From Pseudomonas azotoformans (GTDB lineage: Bacteria > Pseudomonadota > Gammaproteobacteria > Pseudomonadales > Pseudomonadaceae): 64,000 nucleotides of DNA. Shown piece after piece: positions 50,418-61,441 of the stretch. The stretch covers positions 2,542,001 through 2,606,000 of the forward strand of contig NZ_LT629702.1 of the NCBI RefSeq assembly GCF_900103345.1, in the 5' to 3' direction. Position 1 is the first letter of the stretch, and each line of letters begins with the position of its first letter. The position numbers and the translations under genes are program-made. The notes under the pieces were generated by a model. The model was not told where the DNA came from, ran no database searches, and saw only the letters and a list, made by a program, of their open reading frames with translations.

Positions 50418-51716
50418 TCACACCAGCTTCAATGCCCACATTGTTCTATCGGACCACCCCGATGACGTCAAGCCGAGCTTTTGGCCGTAGTTGTCCACCG
50501 AACCGCTGACTGCCAACACCGAATGCATATTGTCAGCGAGCGTGCCAATGGCGCCTTTGGCCAACTCTTGCGCAGTGCTCTGCCGCACGTGGGCAATCAA
50601 CCCCAATCTGCGCAACGCCTGGCCTGGCGCTTCTCCGTCATTCAACGAGTGCATGGCGTCCTCAAAACTGCGACCAGCACGCATGTCGTTGTTTTCCAGT
50701 TGCGCACGCTTGGCGCTCACGGCGTATAAAAAGTTGGCGTCGTCCTTGAGCGCCTGGTCAGAACCGTCCAGGTTTGACCCCTGCTCGGCCTTGCGCCGCT
50801 CTTCATGACTCAGAAACAGCTTGAAGCCATCGCGCATGATCACCTCAAAACCGCCCGATACAGCGCTGATGTTTTTGTAAATACCCGCAGGATTCTGACC
50901 AAACTTCATCATCGCGGCCTTGATCGCCGATATCGTGACGCAATTGCCCTCGGCACCTTGATAAAAGCCGCTCCATATATTTCTGGGTTTCATGCCCACC
51001 GGCATCTGTGAAACAACCGTGTTATTGCGATTGGCCGAAGCCTTCTCGAGCGGGGTTTTGTCGTTGAACAAGCGGTAGCCGTAGCCTCGGTCAACACGGC
51101 GCCTTTCGGTGTAGTCGTGCCTGACGCCATCAAGGACAAACGCACTGCCTCGGGTATGTGTCTCAAGCACACCTGCCACCCCATCCCCGACCATCTGATG
51201 AGTCGGAACATATTGCGACAGTCCGTACAAGCCCATGCCCCGCAGGCACCGCAGGGTCGTCTCACCCTGCAAGGTATCAGCCAAGGCGCCGTCGAAAGTG
51301 TGATAGCCGCCCATAACCTGCTTGCGTTTGACATAGGCGGTGAGCGCGACGTTGGCGCTGTCGACGGCACCGCTGTCCGCACCGGTGAAGCGGGAGGCGC
51401 GCCTTGTCTGTTCGAGTTCATGCTGGGAAATCACCACCTTGAACTCGTCTTTCATGGTGATGGCGTACCCCCCGGCAACCGGCACGAATTGGGCAAACAT
51501 GTCTTTCGGGCTTGACCCAAAGGTTGCCATCATCATCTTGATGACCGCCGCATGGGTGCTGGTATCAAAATTCTCGCCAAAATGACGCCGAGAAGCTTCA
51601 AAGCCGACCCCCTTTGTGGTCGGCTTGGCAACCGCCTGTCCCGTAGCGTGGGTAACGTGCCTGTAGTCCGGTGAACGCCCCCAGCCGACAGGAGGAGCAA
51701 AGACAGCAAAGGTCAT
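50418..51716 (-). CDS. Tandem-domain protein with papain-like Cys-His-Asp motif; candidate secreted effector
   Basis: 432 residues; I do not recognise a named family. It consists of two homologous domains. Domain 2 (about 245-415) has Cys259 in EGNCVTISAIKAAMMKFG, His398 in DNMHSVLAVSG and Asp408 in SVDNYGQ, an order seen in papain-fold peptidases. Domain 1 (about 43-205) aligns with it (VIKMMMATFG, GGYAITMKDEFKVVIS, ANVALTAYVKRKQ), but has Ser53 and Gly190 in place of Cys and His. No signal peptide; no acidic residue in the first 16, as is common for type III substrates. It follows the hrp-boxed repeat gene by 140 bp with a hairpin between. Peptidase activity is an inference. Start follows GGAGG. 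Confidence 0.82.
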   Translation of the reverse strand: MTFAVFAPPVGWGRSPDYRHVTHATGQAVAKPTTKGVGFEASRRHFGENFDTSTHAAVIKMMMATFGSSPKDMFAQFVPVAGGYAITMKDEFKVVISQHELEQTRRASRFTGADSGAVDSANVALTAYVKRKQVMGGYHTFDGALADTLQGETTLRCLRGMGLYGLSQYVPTHQMVGDGVAGVLETHTRGSAFVLDGVRHDYTERRRVDRGYGYRLFNDKTPLEKASANRNNTVVSQMPVGMKPRNIWSGFYQGAEGNCVTISAIKAAMMKFGQNPAGIYKNISAVSGGFEVIMRDGFKLFLSHEERRKAEQGSNLDGSDQALKDDANFLYAVSAKRAQLENNDMRAGRSFEDAMHSLNDGEAPGQALRRLGLIAHVRQSTAQELAKGAIGTLADNMHSVLAVSGSVDNYGQKLGLTSSGWSDRTMWALKLV

Positions 51717-51758
51717 AAACCCTCCGAAACCAAATTGAATAAGTGAAAAAACGCTGCC

Positions 51759-51799
51759 CCCAACCAGCCCTCCCCAATCGCACCTGTGATTGGGGAGGC
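51759..51799 (-). terminator. Hairpin between the two accessory genes
   Basis: CCAGCC-TCCCCAATC and GATTGGGGA-GGCTGG form a long stem with one bulge. A TTTTTT follows about 15 nt later on the minus strand. It is likely a partial terminator that lowers expression of the downstream tandem-domain gene. Confidence 0.6.
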
Positions 51800-51856
51800 T
51801 GGATCCCTCATCAAGCTTTTAAGACGAGCCGGCTGACATCAAGACTCGTCTGCACC

Positions 51857-53491
51857 TCAGGCCCTTACCCCTTCCAATCGGGGATTCATGACCCTGCGAG
51901 GGGCGGTGGGGGTTTTCACTTCTACAGTTGGCTCTGCATCAACCTTGTCCGAAGGTTGTGGCCCTGGAGTGGCCGGCGTCTGTACCTTCGGCTCAGTCTC
52001 GACCTTTACCTCGACCTTTTGCTCCGGGGTCGGTGGCACCTGTACCTCTGGCTCAGCCTCGACCTTTACCTCGACCTTGCGCTCCGGGGTCGGTGGCACC
52101 TGTACCTCTGGCTCAGCCTCGACCTTTACCTCGACCTTTTGCTCCGGGGTCGGTGGCACCTGTACCTCTGGCTCAGCCTCGACCTTTACCTCGACCTTTT
52201 GCTCCGGGGTCGGTGGCACCTGTACCTCTGGCTCAACCTCGACCTTGTGCTCTGGGGTGGGCGGCATCTGGACCTTCGGCTCTGCACCGACTGCTACCTC
52301 AGCCTGTTGCTCCCCGTTCGACTCGCCATTCACCTTGGGTTCAGTACCGACTCTAGCCTCTGCCTTCAACTGAGAAATGGTCTTTACTTCCGCCTCCGGC
52401 TGCTTACCCAGCGCCGCATGCGTCGACTGCCTCGGGGTAATGTCACGGATTGTTACTGGTTGGTTCTCCCCCCACCCCTCCGAACTAATCCGCACGTTGA
52501 CACCAGCCTCCACACGTACCCTGAACTGCTTACCTTCCTCAGCTGTAACGCTCACTTGCGTACTGCCATCTGGCATAACCTGCACCTGGGCATCACCACC
52601 CGACGTCCCCACCTGCGCGTCACTGCCAACATCCCTTTGAACGCTCTTTCCGACAGTCTGCGCAGACGAACTATTGCTAAAACCAGTGATTTTCATCTGC
52701 GCGCTGCCACTCGCGTCGGCCTTGACATTACCGTCCTTGCCCACAGTGACTGTCGCCACTTTATTATCGCCTGGGGCTTTAACTTGCACAGCGCCGTCAG
52801 CATCAACATTGACCTTGGCGTCCTTACCCGCAGTGACTGTCATCGATTTATTATTATCGCCAGCAGTCTTCACTTGCATGGAGGTGTCAGCACCGATGCT
52901 TACATCACCGTCCTTGCCCACCGTGACTGTCGCCGCTTTATTATCGCCTGGGACTTTAACTTGCACGGCACCGTCAGCATCAACATTGACCTTGGCGTCC
53001 TTACCCGCAGTGACTGTCGTCGACTTATTATTATCGCCAGCAGTCTTCAATTGCGTGGAGCCATTTGCATTGATATTCACACCCACAATGCCGCCGGAAA
53101 CCCGGTCATCTTTCTTTACAGCAGGTGACGGCTTCCCTTTGGAATTCAACCCGCCCTCCACAGACACTTCAATACCACTCTCCGCCTTTGCTGCATGCGG
53201 TACTACCGTCGCGGCGTTAGAACTGAATGACCTGCCGGACAACAGGCTGCGCATGGCCTTGAAGACCAGATCAAACATCTCGAATAATTTTTCCAGCGCA
53301 TCAGAGTTAACGGAAATCTCCTTTGCCCCCATCACAGTTTTATTAACCTCTCGTGCAGCCCCTTTAATACCGAGATCCGTAGCGAGCGTGCTAACGCGTT
53401 CAACATCTTTCACAAGACCGGTAGAACTTTGGCCACCCAACTGGAGTTCCGGAACAAAAACTTTAGGCGTGCCAAGCGATACATTGGACAT
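51857..53491 (-). CDS. Repeat protein behind a hrp box; candidate type III substrate
   Basis: 544 residues; no named family recognised. The first 12 residues MSNVSLGTPKVF contain no acidic residue and have Val at position 4, as expected for type III export. Residues about 60-90 look amphipathic (ALEKLFEMFDLVFKAMRSLL). Residues about 140-290 hold degenerate 29-30-residue repeats (DGAVQVK-x-PGDNK-x-ATVTVGKD). Residues about 410-500 hold 20-residue repeats PPTPEQKVEVKVEAEPEVQV. No signal peptide. ATG at 53489-53491 follows GAGG. A hrp box lies 102 bp upstream. A harpin- or helper-like role is an inference. Confidence 0.83.
   Translation of the reverse strand: MSNVSLGTPKVFVPELQLGGQSSTGLVKDVERVSTLATDLGIKGAAREVNKTVMGAKEISVNSDALEKLFEMFDLVFKAMRSLLSGRSFSSNAATVVPHAAKAESGIEVSVEGGLNSKGKPSPAVKKDDRVSGGIVGVNINANGSTQLKTAGDNNKSTTVTAGKDAKVNVDADGAVQVKVPGDNKAATVTVGKDGDVSIGADTSMQVKTAGDNNKSMTVTAGKDAKVNVDADGAVQVKAPGDNKVATVTVGKDGNVKADASGSAQMKITGFSNSSSAQTVGKSVQRDVGSDAQVGTSGGDAQVQVMPDGSTQVSVTAEEGKQFRVRVEAGVNVRISSEGWGENQPVTIRDITPRQSTHAALGKQPEAEVKTISQLKAEARVGTEPKVNGESNGEQQAEVAVGAEPKVQMPPTPEHKVEVEPEVQVPPTPEQKVEVKVEAEPEVQVPPTPEQKVEVKVEAEPEVQVPPTPERKVEVKVEAEPEVQVPPTPEQKVEVKVETEPKVQTPATPGPQPSDKVDAEPTVEVKTPTAPRRVMNPRLEGVRA
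51985..52260 (-). repeat. 60-bp tandem repeats inside the repeat protein
   Basis: Units beginning GCTCCGGGGTCGGTGGCACC recur at 52021, 52081, 52141 and 52201 with a strict 60-bp period and almost no differences; degenerate copies flank them. The unit encodes the 20-residue PPTPEQ/KVEVKVEAEPEVQV motif. Near-identity implies recent duplication or gene conversion. Confidence 0.95.
52725..53075 (-). repeat. 177-bp duplication inside the repeat protein
   Basis: The stretch CAACATTGACCTTGGCGTCC at 52804 recurs at 52981, with nearly identical sequence around it (offset 177 bp). Each block encodes two 29-30-residue repeats. This is a second repeat class in the same gene. Confidence 0.9.
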
Positions 53492-53592
53492 CTTGTAACC
53501 TCATGATTAGTTATGTGCTGCCTCGAAGCATTTAGAAACCCGGACAGCAATTAATATAAAACTGGAAACAATCACATCTCGCAGTCCCTATT

Positions 53593-53620
53593 TTCGTGGA
53601 CTAAAACGCGATCAAGTTCC
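53593..53620 (-). promoter_or_regulatory. hrp box (HrpL-type promoter)
   Basis: On the minus strand GGAACT (53615-53620), 15-nt spacer, CCACGAA (53593-53599) fits GGAACY-N15/16-CCACNNA, the promoter of the ECF sigma factor HrpL that switches on type III secretion genes in plant-associated Pseudomonas. It would start transcription near 53585, about 95 nt before the repeat-protein ATG. Confidence 0.72.
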
Positions 53621-53961
53621 AATAATCCGACTTCACATAAGGCAAACAAAATTGAAAATCAGATTTTAGCCCATGACTATTTGAGGAAACGCTCTAAACC
53701 CACTGCGCCAGCGAACGCCGCATGGACAAACACGGTAACAACCAAGCCTAAATCGAAAATAATGAAACCATTAACCCCCAACAAAACCCAACACTTATGT
53801 TAGTTGCGCACGGGCCCGTATCAGAAAACAATCAAATTGCGTTCTTCCTGAAAAATTAAAATACCAATCAAATAACTGCATACATTCAACCGCCCTATTC
53901 AACATCAGTAAACATGAGTCCGCCCTCTTCAGCCCCCGGAGCATTCACTTAAACACAGTAC
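53621..53961. other. AT-rich non-coding stretch
   Basis: About 340 bp, clearly AT-richer than the rest of the window, between the hrp box and the dusC terminator. No reading frame with coding character, tRNA or insertion sequence seen. The composition suggests acquired DNA or decayed remnants. Confidence 0.5.
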
Positions 53962-53985
53962 AAAAAAAGGGCGCCAAGGGCGCCC
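53962..53985 (-). terminator. Terminator of dusC
   Basis: GGGCGCC and GGCGCCC form a 7-bp stem with a 3-nt loop and T7 on the minus strand. It lies about 60 bp beyond the dusC stop. Confidence 0.92.
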
Positions 53986-54043
53986 ATTCATCAATGCTTT
54001 TGTAAACTTATTAAATATAAACGCTATTTTTCAGCACCGTCAC

Positions 54044-55003
54044 TCACTGCGTGTCTACCGGCACCATACCGAGCAAACGGCTCACTTGTGCCAGCTCGGT
54101 TTCCCGGCGCATGGCCGTAAACAGCTCCACCGCTTCCGGATAGTTGCGCGTCAGCATCGCCAGCCATTGCTTCAAACGACCTGGTGCCTGACGCTCGGTC
54201 AGTTGCGCCACCGACTGGGTCCAGAAGTCCTGGAGCATGGGCTGCATCTGCGCCCAGGTCATTTCAACCACCTCCTCACCCGCCCGCGCCGCAGCGATCT
54301 GCCGCGCCAGGTCCGGGCGCGCCACCAGGCCACGGCCCAGCATGATGTCTTCGGCACCGCTGATTTCGCGGCAACGCTTCCAGTCTTCGACGCTCCAGAT
54401 ATCGCCATTGGCGAACACCGGCACCTTGACCACATCCTGCACCCGCGGGATCCATTCCCAGTGCGCGGGCGGCTTGTAGCCATCCGTTTTGGTACGCGCA
54501 TGCACCACGATATGCGCCGCGCCGCCTTCGGCCAGGGCCGTGGCGCAGACCAGGGCGCCGTCCGGGCTGTCGAAACCCAGGCGCATCTTGGCAGTCACCG
54601 GGATGTGCGCCGGCACAGCACGGCGTACGTGCTCGACGATCTGGTTGAGCAGCTCCGGCTCCTTGAGCAGTACCGCACCGCCACGGGACTTGTTGACGGT
54701 CTTGGCCGGGCAACCGAAGTTGAGGTCGATGACCTGGGAACCGAGCTCACAGGCCAGGGCGGCGTTTTCCGCCAGGCACACCGGGTCGGAGCCGAGCAAC
54801 TGCACGCGCAGCGGCACACCGGCAGCGGTGTGGGCACCGTGCAGCAGTTCCGGAGCGAGCTTATGGAAATACGCAGGGGTGAGCAGGCGGTCGTTGACGC
54901 GGATGAACTCGGTCACGCACCAGTCGATACCGCCGACACGGGTCAGCACGTCCCGCAGGATGTTGTCGACCAACCCCTCCATGGGCGCCAAAGCAATTTG
55001 CAT
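54044..55003 (-). CDS. dusC: tRNA-dihydrouridine(16) synthase
   Basis: Flavin enzyme that reduces U16 in tRNA. 319 residues from [14 protein letters not shown]; catalytic Cys in [22 protein letters not shown], and FANGDIWS with FMN-binding residues. The short N-terminus and APMEG motif are those of DusC rather than DusA or DusB. Start at 55003. Confidence 0.94.
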
Positions 55004-55058
55004 GGAAAACACTCAACAAAAATCGTGGCGCAGTTTACTGGGTTTCCCACAGCAACCG

Positions 55059-55493
55059 TTAACCCCCTGTCAGGGCGGGGCCATAACCGTCGAGGAATTC
55101 AGCCGGCATGCGCTTGGGCTTGCCGGTGGACAGCTCAATGCAGACGAAGGTGGTTTGTGCACGCAACAGGGTCGCGCCGTCACGGGGGCGGACCAGTTGG
55201 AAGCGCCGGGTCATTTTCAGGCGCTGGTCCCAGTCGACGATCCAGGTGGCCAGTTGCAGCTCATCGCCTTCATAGCCAGCGGCCAGGTAATCGATCTCAT
55301 GGCGCACCACGGCCATGGCGCGATCCAGGCGGCGATATTCGCTCAGGTCCAGGCCCAGGCGCTGGGAGTGGCGCCAGGCGCAGCGCTCCAGCCAGGACAC
55401 GTATACCGCGTTATTGGCGTGCCCCAGGCCGTCGATATCTTCAGGAGCAACCTGCAGATCGATGATAAACGGCGTTGCCAAATCCCAGCCCAT
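55059..55493 (-). CDS. Acyl-CoA thioesterase, hotdog fold (4HBT)
   Basis: 144 residues. The hotdog motif DIDGLGHANNAVYVSWLERCAWRHS has the D-x-x-x-H-x-N-N pattern of 4-hydroxybenzoyl-CoA-type thioesterases. Substrate unknown. The ATG at 55493 removes a non-conserved extension that would overlap the next gene. Confidence 0.9.
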   Translation of the reverse strand: MGWDLATPFIIDLQVAPEDIDGLGHANNAVYVSWLERCAWRHSQRLGLDLSEYRRLDRAMAVVRHEIDYLAAGYEGDELQLATWIVDWDQRLKMTRRFQLVRPRDGATLLRAQTTFVCIELSTGKPKRMPAEFLDGYGPALTGG

Positions 55494-55533
55494 ATCTTGC
55501 TCCCTATCGATTAATGTCGGCGGGGAGAGTGTA

Positions 55534-56370
55534 TCAGGCGCTTTGCCGCTCCTGTAAACGAGCACCGGCCAGCAACGCCAGCACACCATCGATCACGCGC
55601 GGATCGGCCAAGACTTTCTGGTGACCGCCCTGCTCCAGCCGCAACAGGCGACTGTCGAACCAGGCTTCGTGAATGGCCTGGGAGGCTTTGACCGGAACGA
55701 AGGTATCGTCTTCGGCGTGCACGATCAGGCCGGGAATATTCATCTGGTAGTGGGCCACATCCAGATGCTTGAGCGGCATTCCGAAGGTCTGCTCGACCTC
55801 CTGGATAAATGCTGAACGTGCCCGCGCCGGCAAACCAACCATCTTGGTAAAACCACGCAGCACATCCAGAAAGCGCGACGGCGCGGCGATACTCACCAAC
55901 GCCTCGGTGCGCAGCCCCAACTGCACCGCCAGCATCGCACTGGCGCCGCCCATGGAGTGGCCGATCACGGCGTGCAGCGGCGGCAACTCGGCGGCAGCTT
56001 CGAGCATGGCGCGGGCAAACAGCAGCACATGGGCTTCACGCCCCGGCGAACGGCCATGGGCAGGACCATCAAGGGCAATCACCGAGTAGCCGTTATCGAC
56101 CAATGCGGTGATCAGGCTGGCAAATTGGGTGGGGCGCCCTTCCCAACCGTGCATCAACAGCACCGCCGGCCCCTGGCCCCAGCGCAACGCGGACAAGCCG
56201 AAACGCAGGGTGATGCGCTCCGATTGCGCCAGTAGCGGCAGTTCCCAGTCACGTGGCGGCAGGTCGCGGGGCGTCATGAAGGCGCGACGCATGCGATTGG
56301 CGACCGTTTGTGGTGCCAGGTGCCCCAGCGTGCCGTTGAAACGACGAATCCAGGTAAGCGTGCCCATCAT
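55534..56370 (-). CDS. Alpha/beta hydrolase
   Basis: 278 residues. Oxyanion loop LMHGWEGRPTQ, nucleophile GHSMGGASAM, a late Asp (HAEDDTFVP) and His in EQGGHQKVL complete a catalytic triad. No signal peptide. Lies 11 bp after the TetR gene and so probably shares its promoter and its control. Substrate unknown. Confidence 0.9.
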   Translation of the reverse strand: MMGTLTWIRRFNGTLGHLAPQTVANRMRRAFMTPRDLPPRDWELPLLAQSERITLRFGLSALRWGQGPAVLLMHGWEGRPTQFASLITALVDNGYSVIALDGPAHGRSPGREAHVLLFARAMLEAAAELPPLHAVIGHSMGGASAMLAVQLGLRTEALVSIAAPSRFLDVLRGFTKMVGLPARARSAFIQEVEQTFGMPLKHLDVAHYQMNIPGLIVHAEDDTFVPVKASQAIHEAWFDSRLLRLEQGGHQKVLADPRVIDGVLALLAGARLQERQSA

Positions 56371-56381
56371 GCTGCCCTCTT

Positions 56382-56924
56382 CTAGCGCACAGCCGACTTG
56401 GCGGCGCGCAACACACGGTCAGACAACTCGCCCGGTCCCAAGGCGCGGGCCAGGGCCAGGCCACCGATCATCAGCGCCATGTCAGCCAGGGCCTTGTCGG
56501 TGTCCTCGGGGCTGGCGGCCAACTGCGCGGCCATCAGCTCACAGTGCTCATTCAGCGCCTGGCGGAACTCATCCGGCAGGCGGCTCATCTCGCCGACAGT
56601 GGCCGGGATCGGACAGGCCTGGGCGGTGGAGTCACGGTGCTTGCGCGACAGGTAGAACGCCGCCACCAGGCTTCTGCGCTCCTCTCCGGTCAGCTGTGAG
56701 TCCATGTCATCAATCGACGCACGACGCTTGGCCAGCAACTGAGTGAAGGCCTCCAGCATCAATGCATCCTTGCTTTCGAAGTGCGCATAGAAACCACCGA
56801 CCGTCAGCCCCGCCGCACCCATCACTTCACCCACACTCGGTTCGGCCGGGCCACGCTGGATCAGCGCGGCGCTGGCGGCCTGCAAAATGCGTTCGCGGGT
56901 TTGCGCTTTTTTATCGCTCATCAT
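56382..56924 (-). CDS. TetR-family repressor
   Basis: 180 residues. N-terminal helix-turn-helix (TRERILQAASAALIQRGPAE...MGAAGLTVGGFYAHFESKDALM) typical of TetR, then a ligand-binding helical domain. It heads the operon with the hydrolase. The palindrome at 56947-56969 just upstream is its likely operator. Ligand unknown. Confidence 0.93.
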   Translation of the reverse strand: MMSDKKAQTRERILQAASAALIQRGPAEPSVGEVMGAAGLTVGGFYAHFESKDALMLEAFTQLLAKRRASIDDMDSQLTGEERRSLVAAFYLSRKHRDSTAQACPIPATVGEMSRLPDEFRQALNEHCELMAAQLAASPEDTDKALADMALMIGGLALARALGPGELSDRVLRAAKSAVR

Positions 56925-56946
56925 TGCCTCCGATGTTCATGGGTTG

Positions 56947-56969
56947 AATATTATTACCATAATAATATT
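56947..56969. promoter_or_regulatory. Predicted TetR operator
   Basis: AATATTATT-N5-AATAATATT is a perfect 9-bp inverted repeat 22 bp before the TetR start codon, in a local AT-rich patch, as expected for autoregulation. Confidence 0.75.
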
Positions 56970-57041
56970 TGGCAAGCGACAGCCATGACCGCTGGTCAGA
57001 AGAAAAAGTAGGGAAGGAAAAAGAATTGGCCAAACGCCAGA

Positions 57042-57077
57042 CAAACAAAAGGGCCATTCAATAATTGAATGACCCTT
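57042..57077 (-). terminator. Terminator of the Ala/Glu tRNA cluster
   Basis: AAGGGTCATTCAAT pairs with ATTGAATGGCCCTT (one mismatch) on the minus strand, followed by TTGTTTG. It lies about 25 bp beyond the last tRNA-Glu. Confidence 0.8.
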
Positions 57078-57102
57078 AAAAATCCCGCAGAGCGGGTAAT
57101 CG

Positions 57103-57178
57103 TGGCGTCCCCTAGGGGACTCGAACCCCTGTTACCGCCGTGAAAGGGCGGTGTCCTAGGCCACTAGACGAAGGGGAC
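57103..57178 (-). tRNA. tRNA-Glu (TTC), copy 1
   Basis: 76 nt with encoded CCA. Acceptor GTCCCCT/AGGGGAC, anticodon loop CTTTCAC gives TTC. Identical to the copy at 57382. Confidence 0.97.
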
Positions 57179-57255
57179 ACAAACCTTCTGTACACTGATC
57201 AGGCTGAGACTGATCGATCCAAGGACGGTGTGGCCGGAACCTTGGAACTGTAAAT

Positions 57256-57331
<76 letters not shown>

Positions 57332-57381
57332 GGATTTTTCGTCTCGCGACGCAGCAGGCCTTGCGAACTGCTTGTTGAAAC

Positions 57382-57457
57382 TGGCGTCCCCTAGGGGACT
57401 CGAACCCCTGTTACCGCCGTGAAAGGGCGGTGTCCTAGGCCACTAGACGAAGGGGAC
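57382..57457 (-). tRNA. tRNA-Glu (TTC), copy 2
   Basis: 76 nt with encoded CCA, identical to copy 1; same flanking spacer (CTTCTGTACA...GATCGAT). Confidence 0.97.
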
Positions 57458-57535
57458 AAAACCTTCTGTACATCTGATCAGCGCTGAGAGCTGATCGATT
57501 CAAGGACGGTGTGGCCAGACCTTGAACCTGTAAAT

Positions 57536-57611
<76 letters not shown>

Positions 57612-57712
57612 TCATCGGTGAGGACGGGGCGAATCTTAATGGCGGTTTGGAAGTGTGTCAAATTTATTTTCAACAATTTCCAAAATTTTTTGCCGGGATA
57701 ACAATCACTTAC

Positions 57713-57744
57713 CGGCGAAACCCCGAAAAACCGGGGTTTCGCCG
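57713..57744 (-). terminator. Hairpin after gltX
   Basis: CGGCGAAACCCCG and CGGGGTTTCGCCG form a perfect 13-bp stem with a 6-nt loop 15 bp beyond the gltX stop. No long T-run follows. Confidence 0.8.
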
Positions 57745-57758
57745 TTTCAACCGCTTGC

Positions 57759-59240
57759 TCAGGCGATGGCGCCCAGCAGCTTTTCCCACTCTTTGTTTTC
57801 TTTCTTCGATACACCACCAAGCAAATCAAGGGCTTGGCGCAGACGGAAACGGGTCAGGTCCGGGCCCAGGATTTCCATCGCATCAAGCACCGACACCGAA
57901 CTGGCCTGCCCGGTGATCGCGGCAAACATCAACGGCATGGCGTCGCGTAGCTTCAATTCGAGGGACTCCACCACCGCCTGGATCGTCGCAGTGATCGCAT
58001 CCTTCTCCCACTGGCGCAGGCTTTCCAGCTTCCACAGGATCAACTGCATCAACTGGCGAACCTGGTCGCCCGACAGCTTCTTGGATTCAAACAGCTTGGC
58101 ATCCGGGTTCACGCCACCGGCAAAGAAGAAGCTGGCCAACGGTGCGACCTGGCTGAAGGTCTCCACCCTGCCCTGCACCAGCGGCGCAATCTTCATCATG
58201 TACTCTGGGTTCAACGCCCACTGCTGCACACGGCTGGCGAACTCTTCCACCGGCAGATCACGCAGCCACTGACCGTTGAGCCACGACAGCTTCTCGATGT
58301 CGAAAATCGGCCCGCCCAGCGACACACGGGACAGGTCGAAGTTGTCGACCATTTCCTGCAGCGAGAACTTTTCGCGCTCGTCCGGCATCGACCAGCCCAT
58401 GCGGCCCAGGTAGTTGAGCATCGCTTCCGGCATGAAGCCCATGCGCTCGTAGAAGGTCACCGAGGTCGGGTTCTTGCGCTTGGACAGCTTGCTCTTGTCC
58501 GGGTTACGCAGCAGCGGCATGTAGCACAGCTGCGGTTGTTCCCAGCCGAAGTACTCGTAGAGCAGGATCAGCTTGGGCGCCGACGGCAGCCATTCTTCGC
58601 CGCGCAATACGTGAGTGATGCCCATCAGGTGGTCGTCGACCACGTTGGCCAGGAAGTACGTCGGCAAGCCGTCGGTCTTCATCAGCACCTGCATGTCCAT
58701 GCGGTCCCACGGGATCTCGACGTCACCGCGCAGCATGTCCGGCACCACGCACACGCCTTCGCTCGGCACTTTCATGCGGATTACGTGAGGCTCGCCGGCA
58801 GCCAGGCGACGGGCCACTTCTTCTTTCGACAGCAGCAGCGCACGGCCATCGTAACGCGGGGTTTCGCCGCGGGCCTGTTGCTCGGCGCGCATCTGGTCCA
58901 GTTCTTCGGCGGTGCAGAAGCACGGGAACGCATGGCCCATGTCGACCAGCTGCTGGGTGTACTGCTTGTAGATGTCGCTGCGCTCACTCTGGCGATACGG
59001 GCCGTGCGGGCCGCCGACATCCGGGCCTTCCGCCCAGGTAATGCCCAGCCAGCGCAAAGCATCGAAAATCTGCTGTTCCGACTCGCGGGTGGAGCGCAGT
59101 TGGTCGGTGTCTTCGATCCGCAGGATGAACTCACCGCCGTGCTGCTTGGCAAAGCAGTAGTTGAACAAGGCGATGTAAGCAGTGCCGACGTGGGGATCCC
59201 CAGTAGGCGATGGCGCGATGCGCGTGCGGACGGTGGTCAT
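57759..59240 (-). CDS. gltX: Glutamyl-tRNA synthetase
   Basis: Charges tRNA-Glu. 493 residues, class I: HIGH-type motif [12 protein letters not shown] near residue 10, KMSKS-type motif KLSKRKNP, and helical anticodon-binding C-terminal half. The ATG at 59240 gives the normal start [12 protein letters not shown]. It lies next to the tRNA-Glu genes it serves, in the same direction. Confidence 0.97.
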
Positions 59241-59330
59241 GGCAGGTCTCGAATGGGCGATAAAACTGAAAATTGAAACAAGGGGCGAATGGTAACAGCC
59301 TGGGGGATTTCTGGAAAACCGAGGCGCAGC

Positions 59331-59403
59331 CATCGGGGGCAAGCCCCCTCCCACATTTGACGGTGTTCACATATCGACTGTGGGAGGGGGCTTGCCCCCG
59401 ATG
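59331..59403. repeat. REPIN between uvrB and gltX
   Basis: CATCGGGGGCAAGCCCCCTC and its inverse GTGGGAGGGGGCTTGCCCCC...GATG face each other around a 25-nt spacer, the same layout as at 40610 and 43872. Confidence 0.92.
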
Positions 59404-59425
59404 AGGCCGGTAAAACCACCGCAAA

Positions 59426-61441
<2,016 letters not shown>

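Noticed and set aside
51717..51856. Second hrp box before the tandem-domain gene
   Set aside because: No GGAAC-type -35 or CCAC -10 at proper spacing in this gap.
51985..52260. CRISPR-like array
   Set aside because: The 60-bp units are contiguous with no unique spacers and lie inside a reading frame.
51743..53128. 461-codon frame opposite the repeat protein, with LYLWLSLDLYLDL-type repeats
   Set aside because: Arises from the repeats being open on both strands; the minus-strand frame has the promoter, Shine-Dalgarno and plausible composition.
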